Notes under the pieces: model-generated
Told to the model about the DNA's origin: nothing
Databases searched by the model: none
Seen by the model: only the letters and a program-made list of their open reading frames with translations
Source: Tenggerimyces flavus
Lineage (GTDB): Bacteria > Actinomycetota > Actinomycetes > Propionibacteriales > Actinopolymorphaceae
Length of the DNA stretch: 64,000 nt
Reading direction: 5' to 3'
Assembly (NCBI RefSeq): GCF_016907715.1
Contig: NZ_JAFBCM010000001.1
Coordinates: forward strand, 496,001 to 560,000
Part shown: positions 7,864-16,545 of the stretch, one piece after another
How the letters are laid out: each line of letters starts with the position of its first letter
Numbering within the stretch: position 1 is the first letter of the stretch
Position numbers and translations under genes: made by a program

Positions 7864-8936
7864 AGGCCGGCCGCCTTGCTGACCTCGGTGACGATCCGCT
7901 CGAGGTCGTCGGTGCTCAGCGACGGGTGGACGGGCAGCGAGAAGACCTCTCGGCAGGCTTTGGCCGTCTCGGGGAGGTCGAGCGTGAGGCCGAAGCTCGG
8001 GAGCTCGTGGTTCGGGATCGGGTAGTAGACGCCGGTGCCGATGCCCGCCTCGGTGAGCTTCGCGACCATGGCGTCGCGGTCGTCCGTACGCACCGTGTAC
8101 TGGTGGTAGACGTGCTCGGCTTGGCTCGCGACCTTGGGGATGGTGACGCCGCGCAGGTTCGCGTCGAGGTAGGCGGCGTTGCGCTGGCGCTGCTCGGTCC
8201 AGCCCGCGAGCTTGGTGAGCTGCACGCGGCCGACCGCGGCGTGGACGTCGGTCATCCGATAGTTGAAGCCGACGACCTCGTTCTCGTACTTGCGCTCCAT
8301 GCCCTGGTTGCGCAGCAGCTTGACCTGGCGGGCGAAGTTCTCGTCGTCGGTGACGACCATGCCGCCCTCGACCGAGGTCATGTTCTTGGTCGGGTAGAAG
8401 GAGAACGCGGCGTACGTGCCGAACGCGCCGACCGGCTTGCCGTTCCACTTCGCGGCGTGCGCCTGGGCGGCGTCCTCGAAGATGCCTATCTTGTGCTTGT
8501 CCGCGATGGCCTGCAGCGCGTCCATGTCGGCCGCGTGGCCGTACAGGTGGACGGGCATGACGCCGACGGTCTTGCTGGTGATCGCGGCCTCGACGGCCTT
8601 GGGGTCGATGCAGAAGTGGTCCGGCTCGATGTCGACGAAGACCGGGGTGGCACCGGTGAGCGCGACGGAGTTGGCCGTGGCTGCGAACGTGAAGCTCGGC
8701 ACGATGACCTCGTCGCCGGGGCCGACGCCCGCGGCGAGCATGCCCACGTGGAGCGCGCTGGTGCCGGAGTTGACCGCGACACAGTGGCGACCGTCGACGA
8801 GCTTGGCGAACTCGTTCTCGAACGCGGCGACCTCAGGGCCCTGGATGACCATCCCGCTCGCGATGACGCGGTCGACGGCCTGCCGTTCCTCCTCCCCGAT
8901 CAGCGGCTTTGCTGCCGGGATGGACTGGGCGCTCAT
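7860..8936 (-). CDS. DegT/DnrJ/EryC1/StrS aminotransferase, WbpE-like
   Basis: A 358-residue PLP-dependent nucleotide-sugar aminotransferase. The PLP lysine is K184 in SFYPTKNMTSVEGG; EDAAQAH supplies the Asp that binds the pyridine nitrogen, and VNSGTSALH the phosphate-binding loop. It overlaps genes on both sides by 4 bp. In the WbpB/E/D scheme it would aminate the 3-keto sugar produced by the Gfo/Idh enzyme, using glutamate as amino donor, before acetylation by the hexapeptide enzyme. Length and motifs are normal. The exact sugar is inferred from gene order. Confidence 0.85.
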   Translation of the reverse strand: MSAQSIPAAKPLIGEEERQAVDRVIASGMVIQGPEVAAFENEFAKLVDGRHCVAVNSGTSALHVGMLAAGVGPGDEVIVPSFTFAATANSVALTGATPVFVDIEPDHFCIDPKAVEAAITSKTVGVMPVHLYGHAADMDALQAIADKHKIGIFEDAAQAHAAKWNGKPVGAFGTYAAFSFYPTKNMTSVEGGMVVTDDENFARQVKLLRNQGMERKYENEVVGFNYRMTDVHAAVGRVQLTKLAGWTEQRQRNAAYLDANLRGVTIPKVASQAEHVYHQYTVRTDDRDAMVAKLTEAGIGTGVYYPIPNHELPSFGLTLDLPETAKACREVFSLPVHPSLSTDDLERIVTEVSKAAGL

Positions 8937-9529
8937 GCGTTCTCCTCACGCAGGGTGCCGGCGTCCTCGAGGTAGGTCGCGCCGGTTTGGGGGCAGTGCC
9001 AGCGGTTGTCGCCGGCGGATTTGAGGGGGACGCCGGCCTTGCCGACCCAGCCGCGTTGCTTGGCCGGAACGCCGACGACGAGCGCGAAGTCGGGAACGTC
9101 CTTGGTGACCACGGCACCGGCGGCGATCATCGCCCATCGTCCGATGGTGATGGGAGCGACGCAGACCGCTCTCGCGCCGATGCTGGCGCCCTCTTGGACG
9201 GTGACGCCGACCATCTCCCAGTCGCCGCCGCGTTTTTGGTTGCCGTCGGGGTCGATGCTTCTCGGGAAGTGGTCGTTCGTCAGGACGACAGCGGGGCCGA
9301 TGAAGACGCCGTTGGCGAGCTTGGCGGGCTCGTAGACGAGCGCGAGGTTCTGGATCTTGACGTCGTCGCCGATCTCGACGCCGGGGCCGACGTACGCGCT
9401 TCTGCCGACGACGCAGCGCTCGCCGAGGACCGCGTGCTCACGGACCTGGGCGAGGTGCCAGACGCTCGTACCGTCGCCGATCTCGGCGCGCTCGTCAACG
9501 TCCGCACTGTCTGCAATCTTGGGGGCCAT
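8933..9529 (-). CDS. Hexapeptide-repeat sugar N-acyltransferase, WbpD-like
   Basis: A 198-residue left-handed beta-helix acyltransferase. Residues 15-145 carry imperfect hexapeptide turns (GDGTSVWHLAQV, IGDDVKIQNLALV, IGARAVCVAPITIG, and IAAGAVVTKDVPD), with a VLTNDHFPR loop holding the likely catalytic His. A C-terminal region with two Cys/His-type residues (RWHCPQTGATY) extends past the helix, as is common in WbpD-type enzymes. It is first of the trio and overlaps the aminotransferase start by 4 bp. Expected reaction: acetyl-CoA-dependent N-acetylation of the 3-amino group of the UDP-sugar. Confidence 0.83.
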   Translation of the reverse strand: MAPKIADSADVDERAEIGDGTSVWHLAQVREHAVLGERCVVGRSAYVGPGVEIGDDVKIQNLALVYEPAKLANGVFIGPAVVLTNDHFPRSIDPDGNQKRGGDWEMVGVTVQEGASIGARAVCVAPITIGRWAMIAAGAVVTKDVPDFALVVGVPAKQRGWVGKAGVPLKSAGDNRWHCPQTGATYLEDAGTLREENA

Positions 9530-9555
9530 CGCGGGTCAGGTTAACTCAGTGACAG

Positions 9556-10767
9556 TCAGTGTCCGGCGACGGCCATGACCTTCTGGATGGCTTCGACCGT
9601 GTCTTGGATGTCCGCGTCCTGGAGGGTCGGGTGGACGTGTACGAGGAGTGACGTGTCGCCGAGCTCTTGTGCGATGGGGAGCCTGTGCTTGGGGCGTCCG
9701 GTGGTGTCGAAGGCCTTCTCCAGGTAGATCTCGCTGCAGCTGCCGCTGAGGCAGGGGACGCCTTCGGCGGTGACGGCTTGCATGATCTTGTCCCTGCTCC
9801 AGCCCGCGTTGAGGCGTTCGGGGCGGACGTAGACGTAGTACTTGTAGTAGGCGTGCCTGACGTTCTTCGGCGGGGTGGTCACGCGGAGTGCGGGGATGCT
9901 GTTGAGGCCTTCGTCTAGCGTCTTTGCGTGCCGCTGCCTGGTTCCGGACCATTCGTCCAGTTTTGCCAGGGCCCTTCTTCCGATGGCTGCCTGGACCTCG
10001 GTCATGCGTGCGTTGGTGCCGAACGACTCGTGCAGCCATCGGAAGCCGGGCTTGTGCTCCTTGTTGTAGACGGCGTCGTACGACTTGCCGTGGTCCTTGT
10101 ACTCCCAGACCGCTCGCCAGATGTCCTCGTCGTCGGTGGTGACCATCGCCCCTTCGCCGGCGGTGGTGATGATCTTGTCCTGGCAGAACGACCAGGCCGC
10201 GGCGTGCCCGAAGCTGCCTACCGGCTTGCCGTCGAGGGTCGCGCCGTTGGCCTGGGCGCAGTCCTCGACGACCTTGGCCTGGATGCTGTCGGCTAGCGCT
10301 GTCAGCTCGTCCATTTGCGCGGGCCAGCCCCCGAGGTGGACGGGGACGATCGCCTTCGTCCTGTCGGTGATCGCCGGCTTCACGGTGTCGGCGGTCATGG
10401 CGCCGGAGTCGCGGTCGACGTCGACTACTCGCGGGGTCGCACCGACGGCGACCGCGGCGCTGGCGGTGGCGACGAAGGTCCTGGCGGGGACGATGACCTC
10501 GTCGCCTGCTTGAACACCGGCCGCTCTGAGCGCGAGCTCCAGGGCGAGCGTGCCGTTCGCGAGCGCGACCGCGTACGTGGCGCCGACGGCTTTGGCGTAC
10601 TCGCGCTCGAACTCGCGCCCCTCGGTGCCGGTCCAGTAGTTGATCCTGCCGGACCTGAGCACAGCGGCGGCCGCCTCGATCTCGTCCTCAGCCACATACG
10701 GCCACGGCGGCAACGTCCGCGTCCGCACCGGCGTCCCGCCCTCGAACGCCAACGCTCCTGTGGACAT
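9556..10767 (-). CDS. DegT/DnrJ/EryC1/StrS family aminotransferase (second)
   Basis: A 403-residue PLP-dependent sugar aminotransferase, distinct from the WbpE-like one. The PLP lysine is K198 in SFCQDKIITTAGEGAMV, and VVEDCAQANGA provides the conserved Asp. The start ATG at 10767 has GAGGAG 5-6 nt upstream; the frame is open further but that part is shadow sequence. It lies 26 bp upstream of the acyltransferase gene and heads the minus-strand unit. It resembles perosamine/AHBA-synthase-like members, so a second amino sugar may be made, but the substrate cannot be read from sequence. Transcription starts in the 132-bp divergent gap before the DUF3800-like gene. Confidence 0.82.
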   Translation of the reverse strand: MSTGALAFEGGTPVRTRTLPPWPYVAEDEIEAAAAVLRSGRINYWTGTEGREFEREYAKAVGATYAVALANGTLALELALRAAGVQAGDEVIVPARTFVATASAAVAVGATPRVVDVDRDSGAMTADTVKPAITDRTKAIVPVHLGGWPAQMDELTALADSIQAKVVEDCAQANGATLDGKPVGSFGHAAAWSFCQDKIITTAGEGAMVTTDDEDIWRAVWEYKDHGKSYDAVYNKEHKPGFRWLHESFGTNARMTEVQAAIGRRALAKLDEWSGTRQRHAKTLDEGLNSIPALRVTTPPKNVRHAYYKYYVYVRPERLNAGWSRDKIMQAVTAEGVPCLSGSCSEIYLEKAFDTTGRPKHRLPIAQELGDTSLLVHVHPTLQDADIQDTVEAIQKVMAVAGH

Positions 10768-10899
10768 CGAGCTCCTCTGTGGCAGTGCGTTGTTTGTCGG
10801 GACCTGTCGGAGGACCAACCTACAATTTGCCGCACCGCACAGTGTCTCCACCTCTTTGGTCGCCCACGCTGGCGCATTTCCTGCTGCAGCGACCGAACG

Positions 10900-11475
10900 G
10901 TGGAAAAGCCCGTGTGGCGTGCCTATGTCGACGAGTCCGAGTCCAACCAACGCCTGGACCCGGGCACTTACATCTTTGCCGCGACCCTCGTCGAGGACGC
11001 GCACGCCGACGAGGTGCGCGAAGCGATGGACGCTCTTCGTCCGCCTGGCCGACGGAAGCTCCACTGGTACGACCTGTCAGGTCGGAATCGGCTCGCCGTG
11101 ATCAAGACCATCGTGGAGCTCCCCGCCTTGCATGTCGCCGTGGTGCGGAGTGTCCTCCCGCCTGAGCGACCTGACCGTCGCCGGCGAAAGTGTCTCAACC
11201 GGCTTACCCATGAGCTTGAGAATCGGCGCGTGACTCACATCATCGCCGAGGCACGGGAGCCGAAGAACGACCTTCGTGAACGGGACTATCTCAACCGGTT
11301 GCGTGTCACCGGAGTAGTCGACGAGGAACTCCGGCTCGTTCATCAACGTGGCCAGCTCGAGCCGCTGCTCTGGGCTGCCGATGCCATCGCCGGCGCGGTG
11401 GTCGCCGCACGGATCGACGAGCCGAAGTATCTCGAGCTCCTTGCCGGGCTTGTGGACATCGCGATCGAGCCTTGA
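10900..11475 (+). CDS. DUF3800-like protein
   Basis: A 191-residue soluble protein starting VEKPVWRAYVDESESNQ. The Y-V-D-E-S opening followed by a strand (YIFAATLV) and later acidic positions resembles DUF3800, a family with an RNase-H-like fold of poorly known function that often rides on mobile or defence regions. Start is GTG 10900 or GTG 10912; neither has a clear ribosome site. It is the only plus-strand gene inside the polysaccharide locus and is flanked by repeated hairpin DNA (11472-11759), which hints at insertion. Assignment to DUF3800 is by eye and tentative. Confidence 0.55.
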   Translation: MEKPVWRAYVDESESNQRLDPGTYIFAATLVEDAHADEVREAMDALRPPGRRKLHWYDLSGRNRLAVIKTIVELPALHVAVVRSVLPPERPDRRRRKCLNRLTHELENRRVTHIIAEAREPKNDLRERDYLNRLRVTGVVDEELRLVHQRGQLEPLLWAADAIAGAVVAARIDEPKYLELLAGLVDIAIEP

Positions 11476-11580
11476 AAGCGCGAACTCGGGGCCCCACCAC
11501 ATCGGCAGGAACACCCGAGCTCACTTCCAACCGCTCCGAGGAACGGCGGCTTCTGTGCTCAGTATCTCACGGCGGGTGAG
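11472..11580. repeat. Hairpin repeat unit A of a pair (about 109 bp)
   Basis: Unit A of two similar units (see 11651-11759). Both contain a stem built from GAACTCGGG or GAGCTCGGG and CCCGAGCTC, then TCACTTCCAACCGCT and a second inverted element before CGGCGGCTTCTG. It overlaps the last codon of the DUF3800-like gene and may double as its terminator. The units are diverged, so the duplication is not recent. Confidence 0.6.
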
Positions 11581-11650
11581 TGTGGGCCACTCTGATCCAC
11601 AGTGCCATTCACCGACAACGAGGCGCGGCGTGGACGGCGTGATCGACGGC

Positions 11651-11759
11651 TGAAATGCGCGAGCTCGGGACCCCGTCTCCGGCGGGAATACCCCGAGCTC
11701 ACTTCCAACCGCTTCGCGAAGCGGCGGCTTCTGGGGCAAGTGTGTCACGACAGGTGAGT
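11651..11759. repeat. Hairpin repeat unit B of a pair (about 109 bp)
   Basis: Second unit, offset about 179 bp from unit A. It holds GAGCTCGGG...CCCGAGCTC and the perfect 16-bp palindrome CCGCTTCGCGAAGCGG. It ends just before the stop of the minus-strand lipoprotein gene, so the pair sits between convergent genes, where stem-loops can stop transcription from both sides. Confidence 0.6.
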
Positions 11760-11766
11760 CCGCGAG

Positions 11767-13878
11767 CTAGCCGCCGACGTCGAGGAGCATGGCGGAGAGG
11801 ACGGCGAACATGACGGCGTCTTCGCGGGTGGCTGTGCCGCCGCTGAAGGAGCCGTTGGAGCGTTGGGTGCCCACGGCGTTGGTGAGGTACTGGGTCACGT
11901 CCAGCGACACGTCGAGGCCGAAGCTGGTCGCGTAGGCCTCGTTCGGCAAGTACCCCGTCGCGTCCTTGTTCGCCATCCACGAGTAGCCCGTGCGCGCCTT
12001 GTCAATCCAGTCTTGACGGCGCCGCAGCTCTCCATAGGTCAAGAGCCCCGAGAAGACGATATTCGCGTAGGGCCCGGACTTGTACGACGTCTGGTACCAC
12101 ACGTAAGGGATCGAGCCGTTGGGGTTCATGCGGAAAGCCAGGTTCGAAGCCAGCGCGTCGCCGTACCGCAGCAGGGACTGGTCGCCGGTCTCCTCGTAGA
12201 GCGCCGCGATGAACGAGAGGGTCGCGCCGTCGATGTTGTAGACCTCGACCGCCGTGTTCTTCAAGCGGGGAACGACGTCATGCGCCGCCACCGCGGGATA
12301 GCCGGGGTCGAAGATCGGCTCGAGGTCGCAGTACGGCACCGACCCGCGCGTACGGCCAGCGTCCAGCCACTGGAAACCGGAAGGCCCCCGCAGCAACTTC
12401 CGCACAGCCTTCTGCGCGGCCGAAAGATACTTCTGGTCGCCCAGCACCTTGTAGCCCGTCAGCAACGACAAGCCGGCCTTCGCCGTCAGTACCGCGTAAG
12501 CCTCGCCGGCCGGATGCTGCTTGTGCCCGGGCAGATAGTGCGCCCGCGCGGGATAGTGCCCCTGGGCGGCGCCGTACGGCCACGGCAGCCCGAAGCCGCC
12601 ATCCGCACGCTGGTGCCGAACCATCCAGTCCAACCCACGCCGCGCCCGCGACTCCGCCAACGCACGCGACGAAGCGGACGACGAGGCCTGCACCCGCGAC
12701 AGATAGCCCTCGGTCAGCGACGAGATCGCCAACGGATCCTCACGAGGCGTCGCAGGCCACAGCTCGTGCGCGATCGACCAGCCACCCGACGGCGTCATCC
12801 GCGTGTCCAGGTAGGCCGCCAGCCGGTCCACCGCCCGACGAGCGAGCAGCGTGCTGGCGAAGCCCATCAGCGAGGGCGACTCCGACGACGAGAAGTTCTG
12901 CAAAGCAACGAAGATCGGGAACTCAGCCTCGGCGACCGGGTCCCAGATCATCGCCTTCGCGAACCCCGTCCCTGACGACGCGGCAAACCGCCCACCGGTC
13001 ACGACGATCTTCGCCGCCCCGCCGGGCCGCACTTCGATCGTCTTGGACGAGGAGTCGTACGAAGCCCGCCCCAACAGCCGGTACGAGAACCCGCCAGACA
13101 ACCGAGACCGCGACTCCACCGCCAGCCGCGTCCCCATCACCCGCAGCGCGCCGAGGTGCACCCCGTCATGCGTCGGTGTCGTGAACTGCAGCACCAACGT
13201 GTCCCCCGACGTCCCACGCTGCAAGCCTGTCCCGCCCCACACGTCGAGGATCGGCCGGTGCCGTACGGACAGCCCGTCCAGGAACACGCCCGGCGAGGGA
13301 CCCTGGATCGTCACCTCGACCTGGACGTAGGCCGCCTTCGCCGGGGCATCCGCCCGCGCGGACAGCCCGACCCACGTGTCGGCCACCGAACGGGTGCCGC
13401 GCTGGCTCGACGCGCCCGCCCAACGCCGCGCGCTGTCGAGGAAGATCAGCCGGATCGACTCGCTGCCGACCTCGGCCCGCGAGGCCGACCGGCGCCAGAT
13501 CGTCGTGACGTACTGCCGCTGCGGCTCGGCCGGCAGCAGCTGGCTGGACAGCACGTACCGGTCCTTCGCCGAAGGAGCGGTGACGCGCAAAGACCGCACA
13601 CCGTCGTGCTTCTGCGACGACGAGAGAGCAGCCTGAGCGCCGCCCGCGGCAGAGCACGACCACGACTCCGGACACTTCCCCGAAGCGCCCTCGAACCCGG
13701 CGTTGGCGGGCGACAGGTCCGACTTCGCCGGCGGCAAAGGCGCCGTACTCACCGCCGCCGAGCCAGACGGCGAAGGCGAAGGTGACGAAGCACGGCGCAC
13801 CTCGACCGCGTTCGCACAGCCCAGCAACGACCCGAGCAGAGCGAGCGCGCAGGCGACCGCGCCGATCCCTCGTGTCAT
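11767..13878 (-). CDS. Secreted lipoprotein with predicted alpha/alpha-barrel domain, polysaccharide locus
   Basis: A 703-residue exported lipoprotein. The signal peptide ends LLGSLLGC (Cys21), followed by a Ser/Pro linker. Residues about 60-215 look like a beta-sandwich carbohydrate-binding module (NAGFEGASGKCPESWS opening). From about 340 on, repeated helix pairs with aromatic and acidic residues (YLDTRMTPSGGWS, GLDWMVRHQRADGGFG, AYAVLTAKAGLSLLTGYKVL) suggest an alpha/alpha toroid like that of polysaccharide lyases, glycoside hydrolases or C5-epimerase C-terminal domains. It is the last gene of the minus-strand polymer operon, 16 bp after a glycosyltransferase, so it may trim, epimerise or bind the exported polymer. 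I do not recognise the exact family. Confidence 0.6.
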   Translation of the reverse strand: MTRGIGAVACALALLGSLLGCANAVEVRRASSPSPSPSGSAAVSTAPLPPAKSDLSPANAGFEGASGKCPESWSCSAAGGAQAALSSSQKHDGVRSLRVTAPSAKDRYVLSSQLLPAEPQRQYVTTIWRRSASRAEVGSESIRLIFLDSARRWAGASSQRGTRSVADTWVGLSARADAPAKAAYVQVEVTIQGPSPGVFLDGLSVRHRPILDVWGGTGLQRGTSGDTLVLQFTTPTHDGVHLGALRVMGTRLAVESRSRLSGGFSYRLLGRASYDSSSKTIEVRPGGAAKIVVTGGRFAASSGTGFAKAMIWDPVAEAEFPIFVALQNFSSSESPSLMGFASTLLARRAVDRLAAYLDTRMTPSGGWSIAHELWPATPREDPLAISSLTEGYLSRVQASSSASSRALAESRARRGLDWMVRHQRADGGFGLPWPYGAAQGHYPARAHYLPGHKQHPAGEAYAVLTAKAGLSLLTGYKVLGDQKYLSAAQKAVRKLLRGPSGFQWLDAGRTRGSVPYCDLEPIFDPGYPAVAAHDVVPRLKNTAVEVYNIDGATLSFIAALYEETGDQSLLRYGDALASNLAFRMNPNGSIPYVWYQTSYKSGPYANIVFSGLLTYGELRRRQDWIDKARTGYSWMANKDATGYLPNEAYATSFGLDVSLDVTQYLTNAVGTQRSNGSFSGGTATREDAVMFAVLSAMLLDVGG

Positions 13879-13894
13879 CGCCTCCCCAAAAGGC

Positions 13895-15103
13895 CTACCG
13901 GCCGACCACGGCGTCCAACGTGGACTGCAACCTCGCAGACATCACCGTACGTGACGAGTTCCGCTGAACCCAGTCTTGCCCATTCCGGCCCATCTCGGCA
14001 CGCACCTCCGGCGACCGCGACCGCAGCTCGGAGATCGCGTCCGCCAGCGCCTGGCCGTCGTCCTCGCCCTCCTTGGGGATCCCGGACAGCCCGCCGCCGG
14101 ACTCGGCGAGGATCTCCTCGACCTCGCCCGGCACGTTCGACACCACAGGCAGCTTCGCCGCGAGGTAGTCGTGGAACTTGTTCGAGCTCAACGCCCGGAA
14201 CAGGTCCAGCGCCGCCATCGTGTGCAGCCCGAAGTCGCAGCCGACGAACAGGTTCGCGAGCTCCCGCTTCGGCACCGGCTCGAGGAACCGTACGTTCGTC
14301 AGGCCCTCCGCGCGAGCCCGCTCCACCAGCTTCGGCTTGTCCATCCCGTCGCCGATCAGCGCGAACGTCACCGCAGGCAGCAGCGCGGCCGCGTCCAGCA
14401 CGATGTCCAGCCCGTCCTTCGGCCCGTGCGCGCCGGCGAACACGCCCACGAACGCGTCGGAGGAGAAGTCGAACTTCTCCCGCGCCTCCGCCCGCGTGAT
14501 CGAGGGAACGAAGTCGCTCGGCTCCGCGCCGTTCGTCACTGGCACGAACTTGCCCACGTCCCCGCCCGCAGCCGCGACGTCCGCCGAGTAGCCGGCCGAC
14601 GTCGAGACGATCCGCGCGGCCTTCTTGTAGTAGAAGCGCTCCAGCCCCGACAGCACCCGGTGCACGAACGAACCCTCGCGCAGGTAGCCGAGGTCGACGA
14701 ACACCTTCGGGTGCGGGTCGCGGATCTCGAGCACGAACTTCGCCCGCTTCACCTTCGCCAGCAGCCAACCGCCGAACGGCGTCAGCAGATGCGGCGACGA
14801 CGCGTACACGACCTTGACGTCACGCTGCCGCAAGCCCACGAAGAACGAGCCGACGACGTACGACATCCAGTTCACGATCCGCGCCGGCCCGTTCGACGAG
14901 TACGACGTCGTCGGCACGGTCCTGAACTCCGGCGAACGGAACTCGAACGTCTTCCGCGAGTAGTTGTTGCGGTTGCCCGCGATGATCAGGTGCTCCCAAC
15001 CCTGCAGCCGGCCGAAGAGCTCGACGTGCCGCGTTCCGCCGCTCTCCGTACGGGGCAGCGCGAACTGGTTCAGTACGAGCACGCGGTAGGGACGGTCGGT
15101 CAT
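13895..15103 (-). CDS. Glycosyltransferase family 4
   Basis: A 402-residue GT-B glycosyltransferase. It begins YRVLVLNQFALPRTESGGTRH and has FVLEIRDPHPKV in the linker. The donor domain shows VGVFAGAHGPKDGLDIVLDA, a DGMDKPKL turn and SSNKFHDYLAAKLPVVSN, a typical nucleotide-sugar site. The ATG at 15103 follows GAAGGAAG and overlaps the Wzy-like stop by 4 bp. It is related in layout to WbuB-type fucosamine/GlcNAc transferases, but the donor is not determined. Role: adding a sugar to the lipid-linked repeat on the inner membrane face. Confidence 0.83.
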   Translation of the reverse strand: MTDRPYRVLVLNQFALPRTESGGTRHVELFGRLQGWEHLIIAGNRNNYSRKTFEFRSPEFRTVPTTSYSSNGPARIVNWMSYVVGSFFVGLRQRDVKVVYASSPHLLTPFGGWLLAKVKRAKFVLEIRDPHPKVFVDLGYLREGSFVHRVLSGLERFYYKKAARIVSTSAGYSADVAAAGGDVGKFVPVTNGAEPSDFVPSITRAEAREKFDFSSDAFVGVFAGAHGPKDGLDIVLDAAALLPAVTFALIGDGMDKPKLVERARAEGLTNVRFLEPVPKRELANLFVGCDFGLHTMAALDLFRALSSNKFHDYLAAKLPVVSNVPGEVEEILAESGGGLSGIPKEGEDDGQALADAISELRSRSPEVRAEMGRNGQDWVQRNSSRTVMSARLQSTLDAVVGR

Positions 15104-16545
15104 CGAACTTCCTTCGCAGGCAGGCGGTTGGCAGACGGGCGGACGGCGGCCAGGTGACCAGGTTTTCGCTGTTTGGGCACATCTATCGGCGAACTCTCGA
15201 CCGGCATCAGGTAGAGCAGCACGACCGCGAGCAGGACGCCGTGGGTGAGCAACGTGGTAAGCAGCGCGCTGTTCGACAACGACAGCGCGGGCATCGCGAG
15301 CACGATCATCGCCAACGCACGTGGGAGATTGACCGCGGTCGCGTCGATCACGAGCAGCAGCAGCGCGAGCAGAACGGTGAAGCCGAGCACGCCCCAGATG
15401 CCGAAGTTGCTGAACGCGTCGGCCCACAGGTTGGCGTTCGCGTTCGTCTTGTCCGAGCCGTAGTAGACGATGCCCATCAGCTTCGCGGGCACCGTGGGGT
15501 ACGGGTAGTCGACGAACCCGGAGAGCAGACCGTGCCCGAGCTGCGCCTTCGGACGATCCCAGAAGAACTCGAAGTAGTAGTTCGTGTTCACGCCCGCGGT
15601 CAGCATCAGCCGGCGGATGAAGATCGACGACAGGAAGTACCCGTTCGTCAGCCAGTCGACGGCGAACACGCCGAGCGCGCTGCAGGCGAGCAGCGGCGGT
15701 ACGAGCTTGCCCAGCTTCCGCAGCTCGAACAGCAGCACCATCACGACCAGCAGGGCCACCAGCAGCGAGGAGAACAGCAGCGACTTGAAGCCGCTCACGC
15801 CGACGAGGAACAGCTCGGTGAAGATGCCCGCGGCCACGAAGACGTAGTTCTTCTTGAGGAAGCCGTACGCCATGCCGAGCGGCGCGACGACGAAGCCGAG
15901 CCAGGGCAACGCGTACTTCATCACCCGCGTCATCTCGGCCTCGGTGTCGCGGAACTCGCTGCGCACCTCGTAGATGTCGGCCAGCGAGACGAGTTGGAAA
16001 TGGAAGCCGTACTGCGTGACGACGACGGCCATCAACGCGAGCCAGACGCCGACGACGAAGAACCAGTAGAACTTCTGCGGTAGCGCGGGGCGCGGAATCG
16101 CCTGCGGGCGTACGGAGTAGACGAAGCCCAGCAGGAAGAACGCGGCGGAGATGGAGAACACCATCCCCCACGTCGCCGGCGGCCGGTCGATCATGAACGC
16201 CGGCACCACGTGGACGGGCGCGACGACCAGCGCGAACAGCATCCAGTAGATCAGCGTCGACGGCCGTTCCCACGAGACCGGCAGCCGGCTGGCGGCGAAG
16301 AGGTACGACACCGTGAGGATCGCGACCGGACCGGGCCGCGGCGTCTCGTGGGTGAAGCCGAGGTAGGAGAAGTTGGGCGCGATCAGGTAGTAGTCGACGA
16401 GACCGAGCGCGACCGCGAACACCAGCAGCCAGAGCAGGCCGCGGATGCCGATCCGTTCGACCTTCTCTCGCTTGTCCTTGGGCGCCGCCGCGGCGTGCGC
16501 GCGGGAGCCGCTTCGAGTGGGCGTCTGCAGTTGGCTAGCTTTCAT
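15100..16545 (-). CDS. Multi-pass membrane protein, O-antigen polymerase (Wzy)-like
   Basis: A 481-residue integral membrane protein with about ten or more hydrophobic segments (for example GLLWLLVFAVALGLVDYYL, LLVALLVVMVLLFELR) and a large extracytoplasmic loop near residues 305-370 (TNYYFEFFWDRPKAQLGHGL), the layout of Wzy-type polymerases. Wzy proteins have little sequence identity, so topology and context decide. I start at ATG 16545, overlapping the flippase stop by 11 bp; upstream in-frame ATGs would overlap more. It would polymerise repeat units flipped by the Wzx-like neighbour. Confidence 0.72.
   Translation of the reverse strand: MKASQLQTPTRSGSRAHAAAAPKDKREKVERIGIRGLLWLLVFAVALGLVDYYLIAPNFSYLGFTHETPRPGPVAILTVSYLFAASRLPVSWERPSTLIYWMLFALVVAPVHVVPAFMIDRPPATWGMVFSISAAFFLLGFVYSVRPQAIPRPALPQKFYWFFVVGVWLALMAVVVTQYGFHFQLVSLADIYEVRSEFRDTEAEMTRVMKYALPWLGFVVAPLGMAYGFLKKNYVFVAAGIFTELFLVGVSGFKSLLFSSLLVALLVVMVLLFELRKLGKLVPPLLACSALGVFAVDWLTNGYFLSSIFIRRLMLTAGVNTNYYFEFFWDRPKAQLGHGLLSGFVDYPYPTVPAKLMGIVYYGSDKTNANANLWADAFSNFGIWGVLGFTVLLALLLLVIDATAVNLPRALAMIVLAMPALSLSNSALLTTLLTHGVLLAVVLLYLMPVESSPIDVPKQRKPGHLAAVRPSANRLPAKEVR

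Noticed and set aside
8416-9024. Plus-strand frame opposite the WbpE/WbpD-like genes
   Set aside because: Shadow of two genes with complete catalytic motifs on the minus strand.
11472-11759. CRISPR array
   Set aside because: Only two diverged units of about 109 bp, no short regular repeats with spacers and no cas genes in the window.
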